DNA from: DATNPH01 sp036703315
GTDB taxonomy: Bacteria > Cyanobacteriota > Cyanobacteriia > Cyanobacteriales > Coleofasciculaceae
Assembly (NCBI GenBank): GCA_036703315.1
Contig: DATNPH010000120.1
Location: 13,713 to 77,712, forward strand
Direction of reading: 5' to 3'
Length of the DNA stretch: 64,000 bases
Shown here piece by piece: positions 17,738-27,134 of the stretch. The notes under the pieces are model-generated. The model was not told the origin of the DNA. It saw nothing but the letters and a program-made list of their open reading frames with translations, and ran no database searches. Each line of letters begins with the position of its first letter. Position 1 is the stretch's first letter. Both the position numbers and the translations under genes were made by a program.

Positions 17738-17879
17738 GAAATCTCGGCTTTGCCTGCTCTAGTTGCTTCCCCTGCAAGATTGCTGTCAATTCAAGCGCGT
17801 CGGAAGGCAATTGTTTACTAATGCACGCCAGAGCGGAATCGATAGCAGTGACTCGGTGGACAATCTGGTCGATCTCCAT
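17706..17879 (-). CDS. Possible 57-residue protein
   Basis: A short frame opening at ATG 17879 (MEIDQIVHRVTAID...) encodes an apparently helical, well-composed peptide and overlaps the last 32 bases of the peroxidase gene tail to tail. There is no clear Shine-Dalgarno. It could be a small hypothetical gene or the remainder of a longer one; I do not recognise it. Confidence 0.3.
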   Translation of the reverse strand: MEIDQIVHRVTAIDSALACISKQLPSDALELTAILQGKQLEQAKPRFLNLFPFSSSP

Positions 17880-18248
17880 ATCTAGTGCGCTTTAGTCAAT
17901 CACTGCTTGACGGATAGGAGTACCTCCGTGATTTGCCGCCGCTGTCTCCTGTAATACCAATTTCCTAAATGCTTGCTACGTATACTCTTGTTGCTCCCCC
18001 CAAAACATCGGGGGCTTGGAGGGCTAATATCTGTAGCGGACAAAAATAGAAATGGTACGGGGGATCAGAAAATAAATGATCCATCTCTAGGGCGAGTCAA
18101 CAAAGTTAATCAGTTATCCCATTGACTCAATTGCAGCGACTCGCCCCTACATGGGATACTTTCTTATTTGGAACTCTCTAAGCGGGCTGGGCTACGTGCT
18201 GTGCTTGCAGAATGACTACCAAGAATTCCTCTTACTAGCTAAGTATTA
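17738..18248. repeat. Intergenic region with palindromic repeats
   Basis: Apart from the possible 57-codon frame, this stretch holds a GC-rich palindrome (GCTCCCCCC...GGGGGC, 17993-18015) of the same style as those near 52.1 kb. It also has a pair of inverted 9-mers GGGCGAGTC (18090-18098) / GACTCGCCC (18138-18146) bounding a possible 57-bp mini-element. No other gene is seen. Confidence 0.5.
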
Positions 18249-19016
18249 TTACTCAGCTGACTTAAAATCATCATTATTGTTCCGGTAACGCTCATCCCAG
18301 CGCTCCTCGAAGGGACGGCGTGGTGATTCCGGCAATTTAACTAAACTAGTAAGAGGAGTTGAGTTGTTATATTTAGCATTGCCATCAAATCGCCAGTGCC
18401 AAGGTTCAAAAATAGTACCTCCAGTATAATTTTTCGGGTAAGAAAGAGTAAACCCAAACTCTTGGGCATGTTGTTGTAACCAACGATAAGTGCGAGTATT
18501 AGCAAAATCAAAGCTAATCGTATTGATATCAATTGCCAATCCAGTGCTGTGTTCGCTAAAACCTGGTGGAGCTACGATTTCAGATCTACCAAGATACTGC
18601 TGTTTAACTAGTTTCCTTTGTGGTTCAGTTAGCTTATCACTATAGAATTTATTAATAGGTTTGCGGACATTACTACGCTTAAAGAATAGCTCTACTTGGT
18701 TATTGTAATTGCGATAGCCTGAGACAATCGATAGCCTTATTCCAGACTTAGCTGCTGCACTTCTCATATCTCTAAAAGCAGCTAATAGGTCTTGACTTAA
18801 AAAATTCATGTCTGGATAGGCTAAATAACCTTTATGCTGAGCTACTTCAGCCAAAAACATCTTGTGTCCTTCGGTTAAATCGCCATATCGATAGGGGTGG
18901 CGTCCGAATGATGCTTCAGCATTTATTTTCCCCAAAAAACTTAATGCACAAAACAGTAAAACTAAAAATAGGTAATTCCATAGTCGTTTCATTTTAAAAA
19001 TCTTGATATTCTTCAT
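18249..19016 (-). CDS. D-alanyl-D-alanine carboxypeptidase family (VanY, M15B)
   Basis: 255 residues. An N-terminal hydrophobic segment (about 10-28) indicates export or membrane anchoring. The zinc peptidase domain shows IVSGYRNYNNQ, the metal-binding motif SEHSTGLAIDI (His and Asp) and the late EPWHWRF (His plus catalytic Glu), all typical of VanY/M15 peptidases. Such enzymes trim the pentapeptide of peptidoglycan. The region is more AT-rich than its neighbours. The gene stands alone on the minus strand. Confidence 0.9.
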   Translation of the reverse strand: MKNIKIFKMKRLWNYLFLVLLFCALSFLGKINAEASFGRHPYRYGDLTEGHKMFLAEVAQHKGYLAYPDMNFLSQDLLAAFRDMRSAAAKSGIRLSIVSGYRNYNNQVELFFKRSNVRKPINKFYSDKLTEPQRKLVKQQYLGRSEIVAPPGFSEHSTGLAIDINTISFDFANTRTYRWLQQHAQEFGFTLSYPKNYTGGTIFEPWHWRFDGNAKYNNSTPLTSLVKLPESPRRPFEERWDERYRNNNDDFKSAE

Positions 19017-19413
19017 AAGAGAAATTTAGGTAAACAGAAAATATCATTCAATCCTATATAAGTATGAATTACATAAAACTCTAACTGCAATAGATGAAAA
19101 ACTTTAAAGAATTTCATGGTAAATCGTATCTATTTTATTTTTAATAAGATGAAAAATATAGAGGTTTTCAAGTGCGTATCATACAGACGACTTTTAAGGG
19201 CACGATATTATTGTGCCCCTACCCTGCGGCGTAGGCAACGCAGAGTTACTATAAATACAGGTGCGATAACCATAACCCTAGATATCCTGCTTCGCTAACG
19301 CACCTAAATAAAGGCTAAAACTGGAGCGATCGCACTCGGAAGTATTGGAGTAAAGTGCATTAGTGTATCACTTGTGTCAGTTCTAGAGACGATTAAGTAA
19401 ACAACGAGATTTG
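19017..19413. other. Intergenic region with small inverted repeats
   Basis: 397 bp without a convincing gene. It contains a hairpin GGGCAC / GTGCCC (19198-19218) and an inverted pair GGTGCG / CGCACC further on (about 19260-19305). Both are typical of short cyanobacterial repeats. Confidence 0.45.
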
Positions 19414-20145
19414 TTATCGGCTAGTGTTGCTCTTCTCGACGTAGCCGCCAGCGTAGTCAATTACGCACATAGACCGATACTTGGCATGAGAACCATAGCC
19501 AACCCCAGCCACCCGAAAATTGGAGTTAAAGATATTATTCCTATGGCCCCGATCAGGAACCGCATCATCAACAATTAACTGAAGCACGATCGCTTGAGCT
19601 GTGTCTGCACCATAACTGATATTTTCACCTGCAATTTTTTGCCAAGTACCGTAGCGGTTGATGCGAGTAAATGGGCTACTGCCATCGCTACCTGTGTGAC
19701 CTGTCGTACCTTTTGCTCCTTGGTCTTTTGCATGCTCCTTAGCCGCAAGCGACATCCCTCTAGATACACTCAAAGCCGTCAGAGGACGAGCTGACTTTAA
19801 AAATTGAATCGCCTCATCAACAGCTTTCACCCCTTCTTGAGTCTGCAAATAAGTATTGGCAGAGATTCTTACTCGGTTGCCCTCAAAGCGCTTTCTCCAG
19901 TTTTCCAACACAGATACATAAGCCGCAGGATTTGTCCGAGCCTGGTTCATCTCATCAACAACCGATTGTTCCAGTGGTGAGAGAGCATTTGCCTGAGCTA
20001 ACAAAGTTGTTCCTTTTGGAGAAAGTGTAATCGGGATGTCATTGGAACGAAGATTTGCAACAACTTGGCTTGCTTGAGAGGCAGTGGGAAAAAATGTTAG
20101 AAGCGTAATAGGGGCAATGACAGCCCAAAGTTGAACGCGACGCAT
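19414..20145 (-). CDS. Secreted CAP-domain (SCP/PR-1-like) protein
   Basis: 243 residues. A signal peptide is seen at the N-terminus (MRRVQLWAVIAPITLLTFF...ASQA). The CAP domain (about 60-235) starts VVDEMNQARTNPAAY and includes the cavity residues: a His in GTTGHTGSDG, a Glu in AGENISYG and a His in DRGHRNNIFNSNF, followed by VAGVGYG. The typical four-residue cavity of the family is therefore complete. Bacterial CAP proteins are extracellular and poorly characterised, with some acting in cell-wall or lipid binding. Confidence 0.9.
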   Translation of the reverse strand: MRRVQLWAVIAPITLLTFFPTASQASQVVANLRSNDIPITLSPKGTTLLAQANALSPLEQSVVDEMNQARTNPAAYVSVLENWRKRFEGNRVRISANTYLQTQEGVKAVDEAIQFLKSARPLTALSVSRGMSLAAKEHAKDQGAKGTTGHTGSDGSSPFTRINRYGTWQKIAGENISYGADTAQAIVLQLIVDDAVPDRGHRNNIFNSNFRVAGVGYGSHAKYRSMCVIDYAGGYVEKSNTSR

Positions 20146-20628
20146 TAATTACCTCGTACAGAAGAATTTTCAAGGACGACGCACCGAAACAGAGTTAATT
20201 ACTTAGACGACGATTGATATAAAAAGTTTCCTGCTCTTGTCCTAAAAGAAGAAAGCTACAAAGAGTAATGCCCTTGCCTTGAACTTGTCATCTAGCTCAT
20301 CTTACAAAATAGTGATCGCCTCGATAATCTTGCACAAATTGCTGACTAAATTATCAAAAATCAAAGTTTTAAATATATATAAGCAAAAGTAAATTATACA
20401 ATTTCTTTAAGATTATTTATATTTATTGAATTTTTGCTCAGTGTTGAAGGTTTCATAAGGATATTTAATATAAAAATTAAATAAGTGACAGCTTATCAAG
20501 GTCATGTAAGCTGTCACTATGGATTAGTAATTCAGCGAAATTGAACTAGACTCCTAATTCGCTTGGAACAGCAAAATTCCCCAAACAACGATTAAAAAAC
20601 ATCGAATTATATGCATAAACTACTTCGT
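20146..20628. other. AT-rich intergenic region with a strong hairpin
   Basis: 483 bp, noticeably AT-rich. It contains a perfect 12-bp inverted repeat AGTGACAGCTTA (20484-20495) / TAAGCTGTCACT (20507-20518) with an 11-base loop, a possible terminator for the decayed protease gene on the minus strand. No coding region is recognised. Confidence 0.5.
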
Positions 20629-21201
20629 TTAGAATAGAAAACCGTCCGGTGGGTTTGTCGTATTATCGGCTGGCAAAGAGGGAGGATTGGGATTTGCGAA
20701 ATTGCGTGGGCGAGGAGAACTGCTAGCAGAAATTCCTAGATTCATCCCCATTTGTTGAGCTAGCTTTGTAAAGGTATTAATAGGGATTCCCCAGTTAAAA
20801 CCTGTTTTGAGTGCTGTATTGTCAGAGTCGCGATCGCCTCCACAATGCACTCCCACTAATTGCCCATTGCTGTTAAACACAGATCCACCGCCCATGCCCG
20901 TATAAGTTAAGCTTGTGTGAGTGAATCCATAACCATCTCGACTTACTGAGTTCACTCGACTGGACACCATTCCCTTGGTGAACTGAAATTCGTCTAAATC
21001 GCTGTTTCGATTATTGGCAGGTTGGGGAAAACCAGCTACATAGATTTCATCCCCTTCTGCTAACTGATCCGAGTTAGCGATTGTGCACCTCCCCAAACTG
21101 CTCCTTGGTAAGGAGGGACAGAGGGAGTAAAAGACAGTGCGATCGCACCTATCACTAAACCAGCAAAGCGATCACCCTCTGCTCAGGAAAAACCCTAGTT
21201 A
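20629..21201 (-). pseudogene. Decayed trypsin-like serine protease
   Basis: The main frame (20629-21096) encodes only the C-terminal half of a cyanobacterial trypsin-like protease (DEIYVAGFPQP..., LTYTGMGGGSVFNSNGQLVGVHCGG). The usual active-site GMSGGPV has become GMGGGSV, so the catalytic Ser is missing. Just upstream, in a different frame, a signal-peptide-like stretch is still visible (FAGLVIGAIALSFTPSVPP, about 21100-21180). The His and Asp regions of the protease are absent. I infer an internal deletion that joined the signal region to the C-terminal half out of frame, plus loss of the catalytic Ser. Confidence 0.75.
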
Positions 21202-21409
21202 GTAACTTCAATGAATATACGGTGGTGCAAAAGTAGGCTTCCTGCCTGTTCAACCAGCCGTCTCACAGTTTTTTTGTGGAACTAATCGAATTGCTACCAG
21301 TAGCGTAAGCTTTAAGCGGTTCTCTCTATAGGACTATGCTGAGCACTGATCCATTTCAGCCATAGCCCTATACTGGAATTTGCATTTGGAGTCAGAAAGG
21401 AGGCGCGGC

Positions 21410-22870
21410 ATGGCATCCATCCGGGAGTTGCACAGACAACTCATTCGAAAAGAACGTTCAAGCGTGGAAATCACCCAAGAAGCCCTAGACCGAATTCAGG
21501 AGCTAGAGCCGAAATTGCACAGCTTTTTGAGCGTAACATCAGAACAAGCCCTAGAGCAGGCGCGTCAAGTGGATGCCAAAATTGCTGCTGGTGAAGAAAT
21601 AGGGCTACTGGCGGGGATTCCTATTGGCATCAAAGACAATATGTGTACTAAGGGAATTCGCACTACTTGTGCGTCCCGCATTCTAGAAAATTTTGTGCCG
21701 CCCTACGAGTCAACGGTGACGCAAAAGCTAAAGGATGCCGGAGCGGTGATGGTGGGCAAAACCAATCTCGATGAATTTGCGATGGGCGGTTCCACCGAAA
21801 GTTCGGCTTATCAACTCACGGCTAATCCTTGGGATTTGTCGCGGGTACCAGGAGGTTCTTCTGGTGGTTCGGCGGCAGCGGTGGCGTCGGGGGAGTGTGT
21901 GGTTGCCCTCGGTTCCGATACTGGTGGATCGATTCGTCAACCCGCGTCTTTCTGCGGCGTTGTTGGTATGAAACCTACCTATGGTTTGGTTTCCCGTTAC
22001 GGTCTTGTCGCTTTTGCCTCTTCTTTGGATCAAATTGGACCGTTTGGGCGAACGGTAGAAGATGCGGCGATTTTATTAGGTGCGATCGCGGGTTATGACG
22101 CCAAGGACAGCACCAGCCTCAACGTCGAAATCCCTGACTACACTAAGGTACTCCAGCCTGATCTTCGACCTAGAGGACGCCTCAGGATTGGTGTTATTAC
22201 AGAAACCTTCGGCGAAGGCTTGGACCCTATTGTTGAACAAACCGTTACCAAAGCGATCGATCAACTGCAAAACTTGGGTGCCGAAATCCATGCGGTTTCC
22301 TGTCCCCGGTTCCGCTACGGTTTGCCGACCTACTACATCATTGCCCCTAGTGAGGCATCGGCAAATCTCGCTCGCTACGATGGCGTCAAGTATGGTGCCC
22401 GAGCATCTGACACTGAAAATCTCCTCTCGATGTACAAGAAAACTCGCGCCGCAGGGTTCGGAAAAGAGGTCAAACGCCGGATTCTAGTCGGTACCTATGC
22501 TCTGTCAGCGGGATACTACGACGCCTATTACCTCAAAGCCCAAAAAGTCCGCACTCTGATCAAACAAGACTTTGAGGCTGCCTTTGAGAAAGTTGATGTC
22601 CTAGTCTGTCCTACCGCTCCCACAACGGCTTATAAAGCTGGGGAAAAGACAGAAGACCCGTTAAGTATGTATCTTGGCGACCTGATGACCATCCCGGTAA
22701 ACCTCGCCGGGTTGCCAGGAATCAGTGTACCCTGTGGATTTGATGAGAATGGTCTCCCGATTGGGATGCAACTGATTGGCAAAGTCCTACGCGAAGACCA
22801 GTTGTTTCAGGTGGCTTATGCCTACGAGCAAGCTACACAATGGCATTTACAAGCACCTCCGCTGAAGTAG
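21410..22870 (+). CDS. gatA: Glutamyl-tRNA(Gln) amidotransferase subunit A
   Basis: Amidase subunit of GatCAB, which converts Glu-tRNA(Gln) to Gln-tRNA(Gln). From ATG 21410 it has 486 residues. The Ser-cisSer-Lys triad is present: Lys in IGIKDNM, the Ser pair in the amidase signature GGSSGGSAAAVASGE, and DTGGSIRQPASFCG. I chose ATG 21410 because AAAGGAGG lies seven bases upstream. An in-frame TTG at 21380 would add ten residues but lacks a ribosome-binding site. gatB and gatC are not in the window, as usual in cyanobacteria. Confidence 0.96.
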   Translation: MASIRELHRQLIRKERSSVEITQEALDRIQELEPKLHSFLSVTSEQALEQARQVDAKIAAGEEIGLLAGIPIGIKDNMCTKGIRTTCASRILENFVPPYESTVTQKLKDAGAVMVGKTNLDEFAMGGSTESSAYQLTANPWDLSRVPGGSSGGSAAAVASGECVVALGSDTGGSIRQPASFCGVVGMKPTYGLVSRYGLVAFASSLDQIGPFGRTVEDAAILLGAIAGYDAKDSTSLNVEIPDYTKVLQPDLRPRGRLRIGVITETFGEGLDPIVEQTVTKAIDQLQNLGAEIHAVSCPRFRYGLPTYYIIAPSEASANLARYDGVKYGARASDTENLLSMYKKTRAAGFGKEVKRRILVGTYALSAGYYDAYYLKAQKVRTLIKQDFEAAFEKVDVLVCPTAPTTAYKAGEKTEDPLSMYLGDLMTIPVNLAGLPGISVPCGFDENGLPIGMQLIGKVLREDQLFQVAYAYEQATQWHLQAPPLK

Positions 22871-22887
22871 AGGTGAGGAGGGATTTG

Positions 22888-22923
22888 CTGAAGCTCTCAT
22901 ACCTAAAGGTGTGGGAGCTTCAG
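22888..22923. terminator. Transcription terminator hairpin of gatA
   Basis: Nearly perfect 17-bp arms (CTGAAGCTCTCATACCT / AGGTGTGGGAGCTTCAG) with a two-base centre, 17 bp after the gatA stop. No T run follows. Confidence 0.65.
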
Positions 22924-22949
22924 GATGTGAGGAATGATTTGATAGCCTT

Positions 22950-23525
22950 ATGAATTATCTCGCGCATTTATATTTAGCCGAAGATTCACCAGAATCAATT
23001 CTCGGTAATTTATTAGGAGATTTCCTAAAAGGGTGGCGTGCAGACAATTACTGCAAACCAATAAGAAAGGGCATACAATTACATAGAAAAGTTGATTTAT
23101 ATACTGATCTTCATCTGATTGTACGCGACAGTAAAAGATTAATTAGTCCAGTTAATCAGCGATATGCTGGAATAATTGTTGATGTTTTTTATGACCATTT
23201 CTTAGCTAAAGATTGGTCAGATTATTCACCTATATCTCTACAAAGTTTTACTTCAAGAGTTTATGATATATTACAGAAAAATGAAGCAATTCTTCCTGAT
23301 TCACTGAGGAATTATTTACCTAATATCATTCATAGGAATTTATTAATGTCTTATGCAAAAATATCAGGTATTAAGTTTGCGCTCCAAAGGATATCAGCTA
23401 GATTGAAGAGAGAAAATCAATTAGAAAGTGCATCAGAAGATTTGCTCACTAATTATGAATGTTTTGAATTGAATTTTAGACAATTTTTTCCTGAACTAAT
23501 TAGTTACGTTAAAACATTACGATAA
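22950..23525 (+). CDS. acpH: Acyl carrier protein phosphodiesterase-like (DUF479)
   Basis: 191 residues. The N-terminus MNYLAHLYLA followed by GNLLGDFLKG, GIQLHRKVDLYTDLH and VDVFYDHFLAKDW matches the AcpH/DUF479 family, HD-like metal enzymes that in E. coli remove 4'-phosphopantetheine from holo-ACP. Most metal-binding His/Asp residues are visible. The gene is clearly more AT-rich than gatA and dnaE on either side, which suggests recent acquisition. It follows gatA by 79 bp across a terminator-like hairpin, so it is probably transcribed separately. Confidence 0.85.
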   Translation: MNYLAHLYLAEDSPESILGNLLGDFLKGWRADNYCKPIRKGIQLHRKVDLYTDLHLIVRDSKRLISPVNQRYAGIIVDVFYDHFLAKDWSDYSPISLQSFTSRVYDILQKNEAILPDSLRNYLPNIIHRNLLMSYAKISGIKFALQRISARLKRENQLESASEDLLTNYECFELNFRQFFPELISYVKTLR

Positions 23526-23583
23526 AACTAATAATTATTAGATAATATTAGAAATTGTTTAAGAAATTGCCCTCATGTTAAAG

Positions 23584-23724
23584 CATAGGATTATACAGAT
23601 GTAGGCATTAGCCTTAGCGACGTAAGGAGCGTCAGTATTCCCGAAAGATAGTCCGACACTAGAAGCGTTAGGGACTAAAGTTGGAGTATCCCCAAACGCT
23701 CTATCATTGATACTCTATCCTATG
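23584..23724. other. Possible structured element upstream of dnaE
   Basis: An outer inverted pair CATAGGAT (23584-23591) / ATCCTATG (23717-23724) encloses an inner stem-loop (23664-23700, AGCGTT.../...AACGCT with GGG/CCC and ACT/AGT continuing the stem). The region lies in a 354-bp gap between acpH and dnaE. It might be a non-coding RNA, a 5' leader or a decayed mobile element. Confidence 0.3.
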
Positions 23725-23879
23725 AATTTTTATAACTAGGGTTAAATGAGGGAGTATGTCGGCTTTAAAACCCAGGTGACCCTACATATAGGGTGAATTT
23801 ACACAAATTCCACTAAATATAGAACCTGAAATCCGTTAGTCTAGTTTCATCTATAGAAAAGCCATCGGTTGAAACGCCC

Positions 23880-26531
23880 ATGTCCTTTGTTGGTCTACAT
23901 ATTCATAGTGATTACAGCTTGCTCGATGGTGCTTCTCAGCTACCAGACTTGATAGAGCGAGCATTGGAACTGGGGATGCCTGCGATCGCACTGACCGATC
24001 ACGGGGTCATGTACGGCGCGATCGAGCTAATCAAAGTTTGCCGGGGTCGGAATATCAAGCCGATTATCGGTAACGAGATGTATGTGATTAATGGGGACAT
24101 CGAAAAGAAGGGGCGTTACCGCAAATATCACCAAGTCGTCTTGGCAAAAAATACCCATGGTTATAAAAATTTAGTCAAGCTGACTACGCTTTCTCACCTC
24201 AAAGGCTTCCAAGGAAAAGGAATTTTTGCGCGTCCTTGTATCAATAAAGAACTACTTGAGCAGTATCACGAAGGTTTGATTGTTACCAGCGCCTGTTTAG
24301 GGGGTGAAGTTCCTCAAGCGATTCTCAAAGGTGACCCAAAGCTGGCTCGTGAAGTTGCTCAGTGGTATAAAAATGTCTTTGGTGATGATTATTATCTCGA
24401 AATTCAAGACCACGGCTCCATAGAAGACCGCATCGTTAATGTTGAAATTGTTAAGATTGCTCGTGAGCTAGGGATTAAAATCGTTGCGACAAATGATTCT
24501 CACTTTATCTCTTGCTACGATGTCGAAGCTCACGACGCTTTGCTGTGTATCCAGACGGGCAAGCTGATTGAAGAAGATAAACGGATGCGATACAGCGGCA
24601 CCGAGTATCTGAAGTCGGCACTAGAGATGGCACGGTTGTTCCGAGATCATCTGCCGGATGACGTGATTAAAGAAGCGATCGCAAACACCCTAGAAGTTGC
24701 TAACAAAGTCAAGCCTTACGAAATTATTGGGGAACCACGCATCCCCAATTACCCCGCACCTAGTGGTCATACCGCTGATACATTCCTCGAAGAAGTGGCT
24801 TGGGAAGGGCTCCTAGGACGCTTAAAGTGCCGCTCTCGTAGTGAAATTGACCCTGTCTATAAAGAGCGGTTGGACTATGAGCTGAAAATGATGCAGCAGA
24901 TGGGGTTTTCCAGCTATTTCTTAGTGGTTTGGGACTACATCAAATATGCTAGAGATCAAGGCATTCCAGTAGGACCCGGTCGCGGTTCGGCAGCGGGTTC
25001 TCTTGTTGCTTACGCTCTAAAAATTACCAACATTGACCCAGTCCATCATGGTCTTCTGTTTGAGCGCTTTCTGAATCCAGAGCGGAAATCAATGCCTGAT
25101 ATTGACACAGATTTCTGCATTGAAAGACGCGACGAAGTGATTGACTACGTGACCCGTAAGTATGGCAAAGACCGGGTTGCGCAGATTATTACATTTAACC
25201 GCCTAACCTCTAAAGCCGTATTAAAAGATGTAGCTAGAGTATTAAATATTCCCTACAAGGAAGCTGACCAAATGGCAAAGCTAATCCCTGTAGTGCGAGG
25301 TAAGCCAACCAAACTCTCGGTAATGATTTCTGATAAAACACCAGCGCCGGAGTTTAAAGAGGCTTATAAAAATAACCCCGAAGTCCAACATTGGGTAGAT
25401 ATGGCAATACGGATCGAGGGAACCAATAAAACGTTTGGCGTCCATGCGGCTGGTGTAGTTATTTCAGCAGAACCTCTCGATGAAATTGTGCCATTGCAAG
25501 TCAATAATGATGGCTCTGTCATCACCCAGTACTTCATGGAAGACCTGGAATCGCTAGGACTCCTAAAAATGGATTTCTTAGGTTTAAAGAATTTAACAAC
25601 TATCCAGAAGACTGCCGAATTAATTAGGAAAAGTCAAAACGTTGAACTAGATTTAGATCAGCTACCAATTGATGAAAGAAGGGCTTTTCATATTTTAGAA
25701 AAGGGTGAGATTAAAAAGATTCCTAAAGATATCAAAGAAACATACAAACTTTTAGAACGTGGAGATTTAGAAGGTATATTTCAGTTAGAATCTTCTGGAA
25801 TGCGTCAGGTTGTGCGAGATTTGAAACCTTCTAGTATTGAAGATATCTCTTCAATTTTAGCACTTTATCGACCTGGTCCTCTGGATGCTGGTCTTATTCC
25901 TAAATTTATTGACCGTAAACATGGTCGAGAAACAATAGACTATCAACACTCGTTATTAGAACCTATTCTCAAAGAAACTTATGGAACCCTGGTTTATCAA
26001 GAGCAAATCATGAAAATGGCTCAAGATTTAGCAGGATATTCATTGGGTCAAGCAGATTTACTAAGACGGGCTATGGGGAAGAAGAAGGTTTCTGAGATGC
26101 AAAAACATCGAGAAGCCTTCATTGACGGCTCTGCTAAAAATGGGGTTTCAAAACGAATAGCAGAAGAATTATTTGAGCAAATGATTTTATTTGCAGAATA
26201 CTGCTTGAGTTACGATACGGAAATATTGACGGTTGAATATGGTCTAATGCCTATTGGCAAAATTGTTGAGGAAGGTATCGAATGTATCGTGTACAGCGTA
26301 GATAGCAATGGCTATGTGTATACACAAGCGATCGCGCAATGGCATGATCGAGGACAGCAAGAAGTATTTGAGTATACTTTGGAAGATGGTTCAATTATTC
26401 GAGCCACCAAAGACCATAAGTTTATGACAATAGATGGGCAAATGCTGCCTATAGACGAGATATTTGAGCAAGGCTTAGAGCTAAAATCTGTAGAGAAAAG
26501 GCAATCCCTACTACTCCCTACAGTCAGTTAA
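23880..26531 (+). CDS. dnaE: DNA polymerase III alpha subunit, N-terminal half, with split intein N-fragment
   Basis: 883 residues: an N-extein of 774 residues followed by a 109-residue intein N-fragment. The extein begins with the PHP domain (LHIHSDYSLLDGA, LTDHGVMYG) and continues into the polymerase palm with PDIDTDFC and GPGRGSAAGS, both containing catalytic or nucleotide-binding residues. It stops at LFAEY, the standard cyanobacterial split point. The intein half starts CLSYDTEILTVEYG and has block B RATKDHKFMT. The C-half (intein C-fragment plus C-extein) must be encoded elsewhere; protein trans-splicing then makes full-length DnaE. The tail after the DEIFEQG block is unlike other known copies in my memory. 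Confidence 0.96.
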   Translation: MSFVGLHIHSDYSLLDGASQLPDLIERALELGMPAIALTDHGVMYGAIELIKVCRGRNIKPIIGNEMYVINGDIEKKGRYRKYHQVVLAKNTHGYKNLVKLTTLSHLKGFQGKGIFARPCINKELLEQYHEGLIVTSACLGGEVPQAILKGDPKLAREVAQWYKNVFGDDYYLEIQDHGSIEDRIVNVEIVKIARELGIKIVATNDSHFISCYDVEAHDALLCIQTGKLIEEDKRMRYSGTEYLKSALEMARLFRDHLPDDVIKEAIANTLEVANKVKPYEIIGEPRIPNYPAPSGHTADTFLEEVAWEGLLGRLKCRSRSEIDPVYKERLDYELKMMQQMGFSSYFLVVWDYIKYARDQGIPVGPGRGSAAGSLVAYALKITNIDPVHHGLLFERFLNPERKSMPDIDTDFCIERRDEVIDYVTRKYGKDRVAQIITFNRLTSKAVLKDVARVLNIPYKEADQMAKLIPVVRGKPTKLSVMISDKTPAPEFKEAYKNNPEVQHWVDMAIRIEGTNKTFGVHAAGVVISAEPLDEIVPLQVNNDGSVITQYFMEDLESLGLLKMDFLGLKNLTTIQKTAELIRKSQNVELDLDQLPIDERRAFHILEKGEIKKIPKDIKETYKLLERGDLEGIFQLESSGMRQVVRDLKPSSIEDISSILALYRPGPLDAGLIPKFIDRKHGRETIDYQHSLLEPILKETYGTLVYQEQIMKMAQDLAGYSLGQADLLRRAMGKKKVSEMQKHREAFIDGSAKNGVSKRIAEELFEQMILFAEYCLSYDTEILTVEYGLMPIGKIVEEGIECIVYSVDSNGYVYTQAIAQWHDRGQQEVFEYTLEDGSIIRATKDHKFMTIDGQMLPIDEIFEQGLELKSVEKRQSLLLPTVS
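26202..26528 (+). other. Split DnaE intein, N-terminal fragment
   Basis: Begins at Cys775 (TGC 26202-26204) immediately after FAEY and runs 109 codons to the stop. Block A (CLSYDTEILT), the conserved WHDRG region and block B (TKDHKF) are all intact, so it should be splicing competent. The last 19 residues are variable between species. Confidence 0.93.
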
Positions 26532-26665
26532 CGCCCCTAGACATTCCCGGACAAAGGTTCCCACCAGTTCCTTGCATCAGGGGAGGCAGGGGGAGAATTT
26601 TTATTGATGAGTTATTTCTGCCAAGCTAGTCTAGTTCCGGAACCGTGATAAGAGATTAGAACCCC
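26532..26665. other. Intergenic region after dnaE
   Basis: 134 bp with no gene, between the dnaE stop and the end of the minus-strand relic at 26666. The small palindrome TTCCGGAA lies near 26635. No clear terminator is visible. Confidence 0.3.
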
Positions 26666-27071
26666 TTATCGTATGTCATCGCGCAATTGAGTACGTCCAC
26701 CCCTCATGCCGGTGTTAAGAGCGTCAAGTTGAGCCTCAACGGCGGCAAGATAATTGGAGTCATTGAGAACCTCTGAGGACAATCGTCTTGCTTTAATAGC
26801 ACTCTCGACTAGCGCTGTTGCACTGATGTCTCTATTCTAGTAAGCCGCAAGCAGGCCTTCACCACTGGGAATTCCTTGTGCTTTAAGAAATCCTTGATAA
26901 GCTATCGTAACAAGCTCGAAGAGTGTCGTTTGGTTGTTAGATGTAGAAGATGGTGCCTCATATAGTCGGGGAATTAGAAGGATTCTGGCTTAATATTTCA
27001 GCGCGTAATGCAGGCGCATTCATTGATGCGAGCAACCCAAGTGACAAACTACTAAAGATTAAGCGTTTCAT
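26666..27071 (-). pseudogene. Broken gene for a small secreted cyanobacterial protein
   Basis: Reading the minus strand from ATG 27071 gives a clear signal peptide (MKRLIFSSLSLGLLASMNAPA), then ILSQNPSNSPT. After a frameshift near 26955-26965 comes FELVTIAYQGFLKAQGIPSG. An in-frame TAG (26837-26839) interrupts the frame, which then resumes ALVESAIKARRLSSEVLND and ends RGGRTQLRDDIR. The pieces together match the layout of a secreted protein of about 135 residues that I know from other cyanobacteria only as hypothetical. Two independent lesions make it non-functional. Confidence 0.7.
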
Positions 27072-27098
27072 AAAACTTGTCGGCTTGAAAGTTTGGTT

Positions 27099-27134
27099 AA
27101 GAAACTTTAATGTACTTTGTTTCTAAAGTTTCTT
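27099..27134. repeat. Inverted repeat between the relic and the repeat-protein gene
   Basis: Perfect 11-bp arms AAGAAACTTTA / TAAAGTTTCTT with a 14-base loop. It lies in the 375-bp divergent region that should hold the promoter of the 1049-residue protein gene. That gene has AGAGGAAAA about eight bases before its ATG. Confidence 0.45.

Noticed and set aside
19116..19298. Open frame of 60 codons in the gap before the CAP gene
   Set aside because: It runs through inverted repeats, has no ribosome-binding site and no protein-like composition.
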